Shown here: one piece after another, positions 34,503 through 43,800 of the stretch
How positions within the stretch are numbered: position 1 is the first letter of the stretch
How the letters are laid out: every line of letters starts with the position of its first letter
Source: Algoriphagus mannitolivorans DSM 15301
GTDB taxonomy: Bacteria; Bacteroidota; Bacteroidia; Cytophagales; Cyclobacteriaceae
Direction of reading: 5' to 3'
DNA length: 64,000 nt
NCBI RefSeq assembly: GCF_000429425.1
Contig: NZ_AUBV01000007.1
Span: 248,001 to 312,000, forward strand
Notes under the pieces: generated by a model
The model's database searches: none
Told to the model about the DNA's origin: nothing
What the model saw: the letters and a program-made list of their open reading frames with translations, nothing else
Made by a program: the position numbers and the translations under genes

Positions 34503-36650
34503 TTAAGCTTGTTCTTTTGGAGCAGGTTTTTCAGGCTTTGGAAGAAGAACTTTTCTGGAAAGCTTAAATTTTCCTGTCTTTTTATCGACATCAATAAGTT
34601 TTACCATAATTTCTTCACCTGGTTCCAATACTCCATCCATGCTTTCAAGTCTCTCCCACTTGATCTCGGATATATGTAGTAAACCATCCTTTCCTGGCAT
34701 AAATTCCACAAATGCTCCAAAAGGTTGGATATTTTTCACTTTACCCGTGTAAGTCTCTCCGATTTCTGGCTGAGCGACAATTCCTTTAATTCTTTGAATT
34801 GCTGCATCCATGTTAGCCTGATTGGCAGAGAATACATTGATTTTCCCTTGATTATCTACTTCTTCAATAACAATGGTAGTAGAAGTGTCTTTCTGGATTT
34901 CCTGAATCACCTTACCACCTGGGCCTATCACTGCGCCGATAAGTTCCTTAGGAATCCACATCATGAATGATCGTGGAGTATGCGGCTTCAAATCTGGTCT
35001 TGGAGCAGCAAGCGTCTTAGTGATCTCGTTGAGGATATGAAGTCTTCCTTCTTTGGCTTGATACAAAGCTTCTTTCAAAACTGCATAATCTAAACCTTCT
35101 ACTTTCAAGTCCATCTGGCAAGCGGTAATTCCCTTCGCAGTTCCGGTAACTTTGAAATCCATGTCGCCCAAGTGATCTTCATCGCCCAAGATGTCGGAGA
35201 GGATCGCATATTTGCCGGTCTTAGCATCAGAAATCATGCCCATCGCGATACCAGAAACTGGGGCTTTGATAGGAATACCTGCATCCATAAGCGCCAAAGC
35301 TCCTGCACAAACGGTTGCCATGGAAGAAGATCCATTGGATTCCAAAATATCAGACACCACTCGGATGGTATATGGGTTTTCATTTTCGGAAGGAAGAACC
35401 TTTTTCAAAGCTCTCATGGCCAAGTTACCATGCCCCACTTCTCTTCTACCTGGGCCTCTGTTTGGTTTTACTTCACCTGTAGAGAAACCCGGGAAGTTGT
35501 AATGAAGGAAAAACTTGTTGTAACCTTCGATTACTGCTCCATCCACCATCTGCTCATCCATTTTTGTACCAAGAGTACAAGTGGTAATGGACTGAGTTTC
35601 ACCTCTGGTAAATACCGCAGAGCCGTGTGCTGAAGGCAAATAATCTACTACTGACCAAATAGGACGAACCTCGTCGAGCTTACGACCATCCAATCTTTTC
35701 TTTTCATTCAAAGTAAGATTTCGGGCAGCTTCTTTGTGAATTTTATGGAAATATGGGCCAATTAAGCTAGCCTCAAATCCATGCTCCTCTCCCAAACTTT
35801 CTACAAAAGCTTCCTTGATTTCTTTTACAAGTGTAGATCTTTCGTTTTTATTTGGGATCTGGCGGCTTACGACTTCATATAATTTGTCATAAAGCTCTGC
35901 TCTCATTTTGTCATAAAGGGCAGAATCAGACTTTTCGTGAGAATATTCTCTTTTTTGCTCTTTTCCAACCAGTTTAGTCAACTCGATTTGAGCCTGACAA
36001 TGTCTCTTGATTTCATCATGAGCAAATTGCAATGCTTCCACCATCTCGTCTTCAGAGATTTCGTTGGCCTCACCTTCTACCATCAGGATGTAATCGATAG
36101 AACCTGCAACTATAAATTCCATGGAAGCAGATTCCAAAGCCTTTGGACTCGGATTGATGATAAGTTTACCATCGATCTTAGCTACTCGAACCTCAGAAAT
36201 TGGTCCGTTGAAAGGGATATCTGAAACAGCCAAAGCAGATGAAGCTGCCAGTCCGGCAAGCGCATCTGGCAATACTTCCTCATCGGAAGACATTAGCGTG
36301 ATGGCTACCTGAGTATCTGCATGGTAATCATCAGGAAAAATCGGACGGATCGCACGATCAACCAAACGGCTGATCAATACTTCATAATCGGAAAGCTTTC
36401 CTTCTCTTTTCAAAAATCCACCTGGGATCTTTCCTGAGGCGGCAAATTTTTCTTGGTAATCAACTGAAAGAGGTAAAAAGTCAACTCCTTCAAGGGCATC
36501 TTTTTTCGCAACAACAGTGGCCAAAAGCATGGTTTTTCCCATGCGAACAACAACTGAACCATCCGCCTGTTTGGCCAAAGCGCCGGTTTCAATGATAATT
36601 TCTCTACCATCCTCAAGTGTGATGGTTTTGGTGATTAAGTTTGGTAACAT
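34503..36650 (-). CDS. pnp: polyribonucleotide nucleotidyltransferase (PNPase)
   Basis: A 715-residue 3'-5' phosphorolytic exoribonuclease that degrades and tails RNA. It has two RNase PH domains (about 10-220 and 310-540, with the active-site stretch [15 protein letters not shown] in the second), a connecting helical domain, then KH (about 555-615, with [18 protein letters not shown]) and S1 (about 625-695, with [26 protein letters not shown]). All domains are present and the length is typical. It lies after rpsO, the classic rpsO-pnp order, with a terminator or attenuator hairpin in the 100-base gap. Confidence 0.97.
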   Translation of the reverse strand: MLPNLITKTITLEDGREIIIETGALAKQADGSVVVRMGKTMLLATVVAKKDALEGVDFLPLSVDYQEKFAASGKIPGGFLKREGKLSDYEVLISRLVDRAIRPIFPDDYHADTQVAITLMSSDEEVLPDALAGLAASSALAVSDIPFNGPISEVRVAKIDGKLIINPSPKALESASMEFIVAGSIDYILMVEGEANEISEDEMVEALQFAHDEIKRHCQAQIELTKLVGKEQKREYSHEKSDSALYDKMRAELYDKLYEVVSRQIPNKNERSTLVKEIKEAFVESLGEEHGFEASLIGPYFHKIHKEAARNLTLNEKKRLDGRKLDEVRPIWSVVDYLPSAHGSAVFTRGETQSITTCTLGTKMDEQMVDGAVIEGYNKFFLHYNFPGFSTGEVKPNRGPGRREVGHGNLAMRALKKVLPSENENPYTIRVVSDILESNGSSSMATVCAGALALMDAGIPIKAPVSGIAMGMISDAKTGKYAILSDILGDEDHLGDMDFKVTGTAKGITACQMDLKVEGLDYAVLKEALYQAKEGRLHILNEITKTLAAPRPDLKPHTPRSFMMWIPKELIGAVIGPGGKVIQEIQKDTSTTIVIEEVDNQGKINVFSANQANMDAAIQRIKGIVAQPEIGETYTGKVKNIQPFGAFVEFMPGKDGLLHISEIKWERLESMDGVLEPGEEIMVKLIDVDKKTGKFKLSRKVLLPKPEKPAPKEQA

Positions 36651-36692
36651 AAATGAGTGTTAGATTAAAGCGTCTAAGGTTTAAAAATTTAC

Positions 36693-36743
36693 AAGAACCT
36701 TAAAAAAGAAAAAAGTAAGGTTCTCAATTTAAGAGAACCTTAC
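36693..36743 (-). terminator. rpsO-pnp intergenic hairpin, with a third copy of the stem
   Basis: On the minus strand, arms gtaaggttctc and gagaaccttac form a perfect 11-base stem, followed by TTTTTTCTTTTTT, a good terminator for rpsO. Directly after the T-run comes taaggttctt, a near-copy of the first arm. It could pair with the second arm instead and open the terminator, an attenuator-like layout. Confidence 0.75.
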
Positions 36744-36751
36744 TGAAAGGA

Positions 36752-37027
36752 TTATTTTCTAATTCCGAGCTCAGCAATGATTGCTCTGTAGCGCTCGATG
36801 TCTTTCTTATGGAGGTAATCCAGCAAGCTTCTTCTTTTACCTACCAGCTTCATCAAACCTAGTCTTGAAGAGTGATCTTTCTTGTTAGACTTTAGGTGCT
36901 CAGTCAAATGCTGGATTCTGTGAGTAAAGAGGGCAATCTGAGATTCAGGAGATCCTGTATCAGTAGCAGATTTTAACCGTCCATGATTCTTAAACAACTC
37001 TTGTTTTTTCTCTGATGTCAAATACAT
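36752..37027 (-). CDS. rpsO: 30S ribosomal protein S15
   Basis: A 91-residue ribosomal protein that binds 16S rRNA in the platform early in assembly. The conserved core [44 protein letters not shown] (as residues 22-65) and LLDYLHKKD match the family, and the length is typical. In many bacteria S15 represses its own translation by binding its mRNA leader; no pseudoknot could be confirmed here. A TACCTTTG -7 element lies 28 bases upstream, so it has its own promoter and is followed by the attenuator-like hairpin and pnp. Confidence 0.97.
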   Translation of the reverse strand: MYLTSEKKQELFKNHGRLKSATDTGSPESQIALFTHRIQHLTEHLKSNKKDHSSRLGLMKLVGKRRSLLDYLHKKDIERYRAIIAELGIRK

Positions 37028-37054
37028 GTTTAGCTAAATTAAATAAAACAGTCA

Positions 37055-37062
37055 CAAAGGTA
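37055..37062 (-). promoter_or_regulatory. candidate Bacteroidota -7 element for rpsO
   Basis: The minus strand reads TACCTTTG, matching TAnnTTTG, 28 bases upstream of the rpsO ATG. This gives a leader of about 20 bases. No clear -33 partner was found. Confidence 0.4.
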
Positions 37063-37099
37063 GAGCTAAATTTCAATTATAAAAAGGAAGTATTGAATT

Positions 37100-38845
37100 T
37101 CATCTCTGAATTCCCTTCTTAAACTTCCTCAAATATTCCAAATAGAAATCAGCTTCAAAGAGTCTCGCATCCTTCCTGGCCTGTCTCAAAAAGAACAATC
37201 CAAATGGTATCAGACACAAAATGGAAAAGAATGTGCCAAACAGAGAGTCGGCCAACCCTTCTTTGGCCCATTTTTCTCCGGTAATGGTCAGCATGTAATA
37301 CAAGATGAAGAATGTGATCGAAATCAGCACTGGCAATCCCAACCCCCCTTTTTTGATAATGGATCCCAACGGAGCTCCAATCAAAAACATCACAAAACAA
37401 GCTACTGCTTGAGTGTATTTTTGGTACCAGGCGATTTCGTACCTTCTATATTCCCGCTCGTGCCCATCGACTTGACTGGCTTTGATATTAAAGGTGTTTT
37501 TTAGATTTCTGGAATTATTCAACGCCATAGATATGGCATTGGTCATATACCCACGCTGATACATAAGGGAATCAATGGCATTTTGTTCACTTTCCGTTAA
37601 TCGACGGTCAGGATCAATCGTCTTCTTTTTTACTTCCCCTACGCCTGCAGTATCTACTGAATAAGATTCCGATTCCTTTGGCTTTATTACTGATACTCCT
37701 TTGCGAAGCAATTTTTTTTGAATTATCGAATCTGCAAACTGAGAGTTGGTGCTGACAGTTATTTTCGTCTCGGGACGGAGATTAGCTTTTATCTTACTGG
37801 AATCAACTCTCAAGGAGTCTCGATTATCTATGCTTCTGGCAAGGGAATCGTTCAGCTCTCGCTCCAAAAGGATTTTTTGCTTTCTCAGTGTATCATCCTT
37901 TGCCTTTCGCTCACTGATTTTATCCGGAGGAGTCAATTTTCTGTTTTTTGTAAAAAAAGGATAGATGCTTTCAGCTGTTTGGTAATTCTGAAATTTCAAG
38001 TCATTTACCAATGAGTAAATGGAATCTAAGCCGTCTTTAATTTCTGCGATGTTTTTTATCGCCCGGTTTGTGGACCATAAATCCTCCGGCGTTCGGCTCA
38101 ACTGAAATGCAGCAAGATCAAAAATGATAATGTTTTCGGAAAATTTAGTTCTTGAGAATTCAACAGGAGGTTCTGCAATCCCTCTTGTAGTCCGGGCCTC
38201 CTTATAATTCTGACCATTATACAAGGTCAGTTTCATATAGGAATCATTGAGAAAAGTCTCCATTCTCCCGGAATCAGCCAAAGTCACATTTAAATTCCCC
38301 TGCCCTTCCGAATGATTGTAAATGATGATGTCTCTCAGTCGTACATCGTCTATTTTTTGGTTTATTTTGATGCTGTAATTTGGAATGCCCCTGTAAAAAA
38401 CCCCCTCTTTGATATCCAAAGCCGGGGATTTGGTTCGGATATCATACAAAAGACTGAATGTTTTGAGATTGACCTTGGGTACAAGGTAATTATTGGATAG
38501 GTAAGCAAAGACGGTTAAGACAGCCGCGAATATTCCAATAGGAAGAAGAGCCCTGGTAAGTGATATTCCGCTGCTCCTGATTGCCGTCAATTCAAAATGT
38601 TCCCCCAAATTCCCAAATGTCATCAAGCTGGAAAGAAGGACTGCCAAAGGCAAAGCCATCGGAGAAATACTTACCACAAAATACCCGATCAACTCGGCGT
38701 AAATTGCAAAGCTCAATCCTTTGCCAAAAATCTCATCGAAGTATTTCAGCATGTTGACTATTAAAAGAATAAAGTCAACTACCAGAAATGTAAGAATAAA
38801 GGGGCCAATGAAGGACCCCAATATAAGCTTGTCTAATTTCTTCAT
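37100..38845 (-). CDS. LptF/LptG family lipopolysaccharide export permease
   Basis: A 581-residue inner-membrane protein. Three membrane helices lie in the N-terminal 115 residues (start LGSFIGPFILTFLVVDFILL) and three at the C-terminus (about 470-560, with YTQAVACFVMFLIGAPLGSIIKKGGLGLPVL). Between them is a periplasmic jellyroll domain with an added, charged, coiled insert (about 270-440) that is common in Bacteroidota. With an LptB ATPase, LptF and LptG extract lipopolysaccharide from the inner membrane and pass it to LptC/A. Which paralogue it is cannot be decided here. It lies between the START-like gene and rpsO on the same strand. Confidence 0.93.
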   Translation of the reverse strand: MKKLDKLILGSFIGPFILTFLVVDFILLIVNMLKYFDEIFGKGLSFAIYAELIGYFVVSISPMALPLAVLLSSLMTFGNLGEHFELTAIRSSGISLTRALLPIGIFAAVLTVFAYLSNNYLVPKVNLKTFSLLYDIRTKSPALDIKEGVFYRGIPNYSIKINQKIDDVRLRDIIIYNHSEGQGNLNVTLADSGRMETFLNDSYMKLTLYNGQNYKEARTTRGIAEPPVEFSRTKFSENIIIFDLAAFQLSRTPEDLWSTNRAIKNIAEIKDGLDSIYSLVNDLKFQNYQTAESIYPFFTKNRKLTPPDKISERKAKDDTLRKQKILLERELNDSLARSIDNRDSLRVDSSKIKANLRPETKITVSTNSQFADSIIQKKLLRKGVSVIKPKESESYSVDTAGVGEVKKKTIDPDRRLTESEQNAIDSLMYQRGYMTNAISMALNNSRNLKNTFNIKASQVDGHEREYRRYEIAWYQKYTQAVACFVMFLIGAPLGSIIKKGGLGLPVLISITFFILYYMLTITGEKWAKEGLADSLFGTFFSILCLIPFGLFFLRQARKDARLFEADFYLEYLRKFKKGIQR

Positions 38846-38915
38846 TAAGGGAGTTTCTCCCGGAAATCTACGGGAATACTATTTTCAGGTTCAAAGTTGG
38901 CGATTTACAACCAAT

Positions 38916-39311
38916 TTATCCACCGATAATTTCCTTGAGACGATGTACCAGTCCATCCCAGATTGCCTCAAGCTCCTCTTCTTCGTAGTCATTGGAATAA
39001 TCAATCACTTTTAGAAATAAGGATTGGGTCAATTCATTCTCCTCCAGTTTAAATTCTATATAAGAATGATTGGAATCATCAGGATTGGCAGGGTCGAAAA
39101 AATCGAATTTTACATGGGCATTAGACCTTAGGGAGGCCAATCGGGCATAGTGATCTTCATTATCGAAGTTGAAAATATAATTCTTGTCCTCATCTATTCG
39201 GACATTGTCGGCAAACCATTCCTCCAAACCACTTGCAGTGCTTAAATAATGAAAAACTATTTTCTTGGAAGCATTTATTTGATAATCAGCTACAAACTTG
39301 TTTCTAACCAT
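38916..39311 (-). CDS. START-like (SRPBCC) domain protein
   Basis: A 131-residue single-domain protein of the START/Bet v 1 fold related to AHSA1: an N-terminal helix and strand (KFVADYQINASKKIVFHYLST), a curved sheet, and a C-terminal helix (EEEELEAIWDGLVHRLKEIIGG). The ATG at 39311 is preferred because the fold begins there; an ATG at 39341 would add ten residues. The ligand is unknown. It lies upstream of the LptF/LptG gene on the same strand and is divergent from the tRNA-Met gene. Confidence 0.82.
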   Translation of the reverse strand: MVRNKFVADYQINASKKIVFHYLSTASGLEEWFADNVRIDEDKNYIFNFDNEDHYARLASLRSNAHVKFDFFDPANPDDSNHSYIEFKLEENELTQSLFLKVIDYSNDYEEEELEAIWDGLVHRLKEIIGG

Positions 39312-39525
39312 GACAGGATAAATTGAAGGTGATTTTTTCACACTTTTTCTTAAAACTCAACTTGCATTTCAAAGTACAAGACCTCATATTTGCATTCCCT
39401 TTCGAAAAGGGGTCAACAGGAAAGATTCAAACGGAATCCTATCCTTTTCTTCGAGATCGATGGTGGTTTAATATAGCCAATAATTTCAAAAGTCAAGGAC
39501 TAAAATATTTTAAAAGAAAAATTCT

Positions 39526-39599
39526 GGCGAGGTAGCTCAGTTGGTTAGAGCGCAGGATTCATAACCCTGAGGTCACGGGTTCAACTCCCGTCCTCGCTA
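39526..39599 (+). tRNA. tRNA-Met (anticodon CAT)
   Basis: A 74-base cloverleaf: acceptor GGCGAGG with CCTCGCT (G1-U72 pair), D arm GCTCAGTTGGTTAGAGC, anticodon stem CAGGA/CCCTG with loop TTCATAA, and T arm ACGGGTTCAACTCCCGT. Features are those of the elongator type. The anticodon stem has an A31-C39 mismatch. CCA is not encoded. The 3' half of this gene is the source of the remnants repeated downstream. The CAT anticodon could also be a tRNA-Ile(k2C), which cannot be told apart by eye with certainty. Confidence 0.93.
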
Positions 39600-39600
39600 C

Positions 39601-39629
39601 AAAGGCTTCTGGAAACGGAAGCCTTTTTT
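39601..39629 (+). terminator. terminator of tRNA-Met, first of four copies
   Basis: Perfect arms aaaggcttc and gaagccttt are separated by 8 bases and followed by a T-run. The same hairpin recurs at 39882-39910, 40265-40293 and 40547-40576. The second and fourth copies have gaagtc in place of gaagcc, leaving one G-T pair. Confidence 0.9.
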
Positions 39630-39657
39630 ATTTTAATCATCTCACAACCATTCCTAA

Positions 39658-39822
39658 TCCAAGAAAAAGCTCACTACTAGACTTTGGCCTTTGACAGTAA
39701 TTTGGGTGGAGTTTTTTGAAGATAAATCTTTAACGCTACAGCGTGAAAAGGAATTGAAAACCGGAGTCGGAAGACAATGGATTAAAAATGAAGTCCTACC
39801 ATTTTACCTCAAGAAAGCGTAG
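39658..39822 (+). pseudogene. 5'-truncated GIY-YIG nuclease fragment (unit A)
   Basis: From codon 39667 the frame aligns with residues from about 40 to the end of the intact nuclease in unit B (WVEFFEDKSL, LQREKELKTGVGRQWIKNEVLPFYLKK). The first half, including the GIY and YIG strands and the catalytic arginine region, is missing. A stop lies just upstream (39655-39657) and no start codon precedes the homologous part. It is almost identical in sequence to the intact gene beyond the break, so the loss looks recent or the sequence is homogenised. Confidence 0.85.
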
Positions 39823-39877
39823 GATTAATATCCGCCGTGGCGGACACGGGTTCAACTCCTCCCGAATCCTTTCGGGA

Positions 39878-40260
39878 CTACAAAGGCTTCTGGAAACGGA
39901 AGTCTTTTTTATTTTTGTATTAACATTTTTATACGATGAATGAATTTGTTGTGTATGTGCTTTTCTCTTTTTCCTCTGGACGATCTTACACTGGAATGAC
40001 TTCAGACTTAATTTCCAGATTTAATTTCCACAATTCTAAATCCACCAAAGGGTTCACTATTAGGTTTCGGCCTTGGACAGTAATTTGGGTGGAGTTTTTT
40101 GAGGATAAATCTTTAGCGCTACAGCGTGAAAAAGAATTGAAAACCGGAGTCGGAAGACAATGGATTAAAAATGAAGTCCTACCATTTTACCTCAAGAAAG
40201 AGTAGGATTAATATCCGCCGTGGCGGACACGGGTTCAACTCCTCCCGAATCCTTTCGGGA
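39878..40260. repeat. tandem unit B (383 bp), the unit with the intact nuclease gene
   Basis: Same ends as units A and C: it opens with ctacaaagg and the terminator hairpin (G-T form), and closes with the rearranged tRNA 3' half (T-arm block at 40228-40242) and the tcccgaa-tcct-ttcggga hairpin. It is longer by 102 bases because it retains the 5' half of the GIY-YIG gene. Confidence 0.9.
39936..40205 (+). CDS. small GIY-YIG nuclease family protein
   Basis: An 89-residue protein that is all GIY-YIG domain. The first motif appears as VYVLF (for GIY), the second as YTGMT (for YIG, residues 18-22). The catalytic Arg is in LISRFNFHN (R28), and the glutamate in LQREKELK (near 65-70) completes the usual set. 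The Gly of YIG is kept. Such mini-nucleases resemble the YhbQ/UPF0213 group and the catalytic cores of homing endonucleases. It sits in the middle of a three-unit array made from tRNA-Met sequence, and its stop codon lies inside the tRNA-derived block. It may be a selfish endonuclease; this is inference. Confidence 0.88.
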   Translation: MNEFVVYVLFSFSSGRSYTGMTSDLISRFNFHNSKSTKGFTIRFRPWTVIWVEFFEDKSLALQREKELKTGVGRQWIKNEVLPFYLKKE

Positions 40261-40541
40261 CTACAAAGGCTTCTGGAAACGGAAGCCTTTTTTATTTTAA
40301 TCATCTCACAACCATTCCTAATCCAAGAAAAAGCTCACTACTAGACTTCGGCCTAGGACAGTAATTTGGGTGGAGTTTTTTGAAGATAAATCTTTAACGC
40401 TACAGCGTGAAAAGGAATTGAAAACCGGAGTCGGAAGACAATGGATTAAAAATGAAGTCCTACCATTTTACCTCAAGAAAGCGCAGGATTAATATCCGCC
40501 GTGGCGGACACGGGTTCAACTCCTCCCGAATCCTTTCCGGA
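40261..40541. repeat. tandem unit C (281 bp), near-identical to unit A
   Basis: It has the same left junction, the same truncated nuclease fragment and the same end as unit A. Its tRNA-derived block keeps the exact 10-mer gcgcaggatt of the functional tRNA-Met (A has gcgtaggatt), then cacgggttcaactcc at 40509-40523. Differences from A are about half a dozen single bases. Confidence 0.9.
40322..40492 (+). pseudogene. 5'-truncated GIY-YIG nuclease fragment (unit C)
   Basis: This is the same fragment as in unit A, with the same upstream break and an in-frame stop before it. Here the ancestral stop codon TAG has become CAG, so the frame runs two more codons into the tRNA-derived block before TAA. 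It has no start codon. Confidence 0.85.
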
Positions 40542-40576
40542 CTACTAAGGCTTCTGGAAACGGAAGTCTTTTTTAT
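40542..40576. repeat. terminal partial unit (fourth copy of the tRNA terminator hairpin)
   Basis: The sequence ctactaagg followed by the cttctggaaacggaagtc hairpin and T-run repeats the left end of the units, then the homology stops. It marks the right end of the array, 236 bases before the AsmA-like gene. Confidence 0.85.
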
Positions 40577-40812
40577 TTTATCTACCCAATAGATTAATGG
40601 AATTCATTTAGAGCTGATATATTTTTCCTTACTAATGATTCCATATTATCCATTCTTTTTCTTTGCCTGCTTTTCAGGCTTGTGACCTTAATTCTCCTTA
40701 AAACAATAAACTTCAGGCAAAAATCTTGTGTTTTTATTCTGGAATCACGTACCTATAGATGGAGTTTGTCTTCTTTGAAATGGGCAACTCTATTAAATCA
40801 ACCAAATCACTT

Positions 40813-43800
40813 ATGAAAAGGACTCTGCTTATCGGTTCTGGAATTTTTGCATTTCTCTTAATTCTAATCACCCTTCTCCCATTTCTGTTCAAAGATAAGA
40901 TCATTGCCAGATTGGATCGAGAGATTTCCAATTCAGTCAATGCCAACGTTATCTATGATCTAAATAAAATCAGCATCAGTCTTTGGCGAAGCTTCCCCAA
41001 TGTCTCTGTTACTATTGAAGACTTTGGTATTGTGGGTAATCCTCCATTTCAACAAGACACCTTATTGAACCTGAAAGAACTTGGAATTGACTTTAACCTT
41101 ATGTCGGTCTTATTTCAGGAGAATCCCTCCTTGACTGGAATTGAGCTAAATGGCGGGGATTTTTTCATCAAAGTTTTAGAAGATGGTACCGCAAACTATG
41201 ATATTTTTTATCCAGAAGAAGAAAAACCGGAACAGGAAGAGGAAGAAATTCTTACGATTTCGGTGAACAAAATTTCATTGAAAGATGTGAACCTGATTTA
41301 TGAAGATCGTTCACTGGCCTATTTGATGGTCTTGACAAATGTTCAAGGGCAAGGTAAAGGTGAGTTCACCACGGAAAAATTTGAGTTGCCGGTAGATTTG
41401 ACGGCAAAAATAGCCGAGATAAACTATGAAGGGATTAGCTATATCTCTAACAAAGATTTTGAAGGTAAAACCCTTTTAGACATTGATTTGCCTAAAATGA
41501 AGTTTGGGCTAACTGAAGGCGATTTCAGATTGAACGACTTTGGTTTTGGCTTATCGGGATTTATAGCCATGCCTGAAGAAGATATTGAATTCGATTTGGC
41601 TTTTCAGAGTAAAGACCACGACTTCAAAAGCATCCTTTCTCTTGTCCCAGGGATGTACTCAGATTCCTTTTCCAAGCTTGAAACCTCCGGCCAAATGGAT
41701 ATGAAAGGATTTGTAAAAGGTATTTACAGTGATACTGAATTTCCGGCATTTGAACTTGCCTTAAACATCTCCGGAGGGATGTTTAAATATCCAGACCTAC
41801 CAAGGCCTGTCAAAAATGTCAATATGGACCTTGTAGTGAAAAATGAAACCGCACTACTGGAAAACACCTCTGTATCAATTCCAAAATTCAATCTTGACTT
41901 TGGTTCAAACCCTATCTCCGGTAGGTTCCTATTGGCAAACCTAATCAATTATCCCATTGACGCAGGTTTGAAAGGGAAGCTAAACCTTGACGAATTGACC
42001 TCTATTTTTCCAATAGATGGAATGGATTTAAAAGGAATTTTGGACATCAATGCGACAGCAAAAGGGCGATATGATTCCTTGAAAAAGGAATTTCCGGCCA
42101 TGGATATCCTGCTTGAACTCCGGGATGGATACGCAAAAAACCAAGAATATCCTGCCCCTATTGAAAAGATTTACGCAAAAGCATCTATCAAAAATCAGAA
42201 AGGAACCATGCAAGATTTTTTGGTTGATATCCCTCAATTCGGCTTCAATTTGGAAGGTGAAGCGATTCAAGGAAAAATTAATCTCAGAGATTTGGACAAA
42301 TTGGTTTGGGACGGGGAAATCAAGGGTGCAGTGGATCTCAAAAAAGTCATGGCGATTTTCCCGATGGAAGGCCTGACTTTGGAAGGTAAAATCAAAACAG
42401 ACTTGAGTACCAAAGGATCCTACGCGGCGGTTGAATCCAAAAAGTATGATCAATTGACCAATCAGGGGACTTTGGAGCTAAGCGGCTTCAAATACCTATC
42501 AGAAGAAGTTCCTCAAGGAGTCCAAATCGAAAAAGCTAAAGCGGAATTTTCTCCGGAAAGAATTACCCTATCAGAATTCGATGCCATACTCGGGCAAAGT
42601 CCATTGCAAGCTACAGGGACACTTTCTAATTACATGGACTATTTCCTCAACCAAAACGGGATTCTGAAAGGGCAGCTCTCGCTAAGCAGTACAAAATTCA
42701 ATGTGAATGAATGGATGACGGAATCTTCTAATTCTTCTACCTCCGCAAGTTTAACCGTCATTGAACTTCCAAAGAACATTGATTTTACCATGGCTGTAAA
42801 TGCCAATGAAGTTCTTTACGATAATTTAAACCTAAAGGAGGTAAAAGGTCAATTGGTTCTCAGAGAAGGAGTTCTGAGTTTTTCTGATGCTTCCATGAAA
42901 ACCCTAGGCGGAACAATCGGTCTAAATGGAAATTACGATCCTAGGGATTTGGTGGCCCCCAAGTTCAATTTTAACCTCCAGGTGATTGATTTGAGTATTG
43001 CGGAGGCATTCAGCAAATTCAATACAATCAAGGCCTTCGCTCCAATTGCCGAAAACCTAACTGGAAAATTCAATACCAATCTTCGTTTTTCTGGAAACCT
43101 TGGTCAAGATATGATGCCAATCCTTTCGACGATGAATGCTATTGGTTTGCTTCAAGTGGCTCAAACAGCTCTTAAGGACAGTAAAATCTTGCAAGGGATC
43201 ACCACGCTGACCAAGCTACAGGATACCAATTCGATCGAATTAAAAAACCTTGCCATTCCGGTTACTATTGAAAATGGGGTTATGGATGTGAAGCCATTCA
43301 ATCTGAAACTTTGGGATTACCAAACTCAAATTCAGGGTTCTGCGGGGTTTGACGGATCCATGAATTACCTGATTCAATTGGAGGTTCCTGCCAGGAAATT
43401 CGGAGCTCAGGCCACCTCTCTTTTGTCCAAAATAACAGACAATACGGTAGACCAAAACACTCCAATTCCTCTTGCATTTAACCTTTCAGGTACGTACAAG
43501 AGCCCAAAAGTTAGTCTGGCGGGAGGAAACAGCATCGAAACAATCCTTGCTGATGCTTTAAAATCCAGAGTGCAGGGAGAAACAAAAGCCCTTCAGGATG
43601 AAGCAAAAGAACGATTTGCAGCAGCTCAGGACAGTTTGAAACAGGAGTTAAAAGCTAAAGCAACTGTCGTTCAGGACAGCCTCAAAAAGGAAGTTGTAAA
43701 GCAAAGTAATGTAGTCAAAGAGAAAGCTGCTGGAGAGGCTAAAAAGCTACTCAAAGGGATACTGCCCAAAGCTCCGGCAAAACCTGATACGACTATCATC

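Larger units (their letters stand above)
39597..39877. repeat. tandem unit A (281 bp) of the tRNA-Met / GIY-YIG array
   Basis: It starts at the last bases of the tRNA (ctac) and its terminator hairpin, then carries a 5'-truncated GIY-YIG fragment. It ends in a rearranged tRNA-Met 3' half. This ending has a gcg-taggatt block, the hairpin tccgcc-gt-ggcgga, the T-arm block cacgggttcaactcc (39845-39859) and the hairpin tcccgaa-tcct-ttcggga. Unit C has the same length and differs at only a few positions. Confidence 0.9.

Noticed and set aside
39597..40580. CRISPR-like array
   Set aside because: The repeats are long (281-383 bp), contain gene and tRNA pieces, and have no short spacer pattern.
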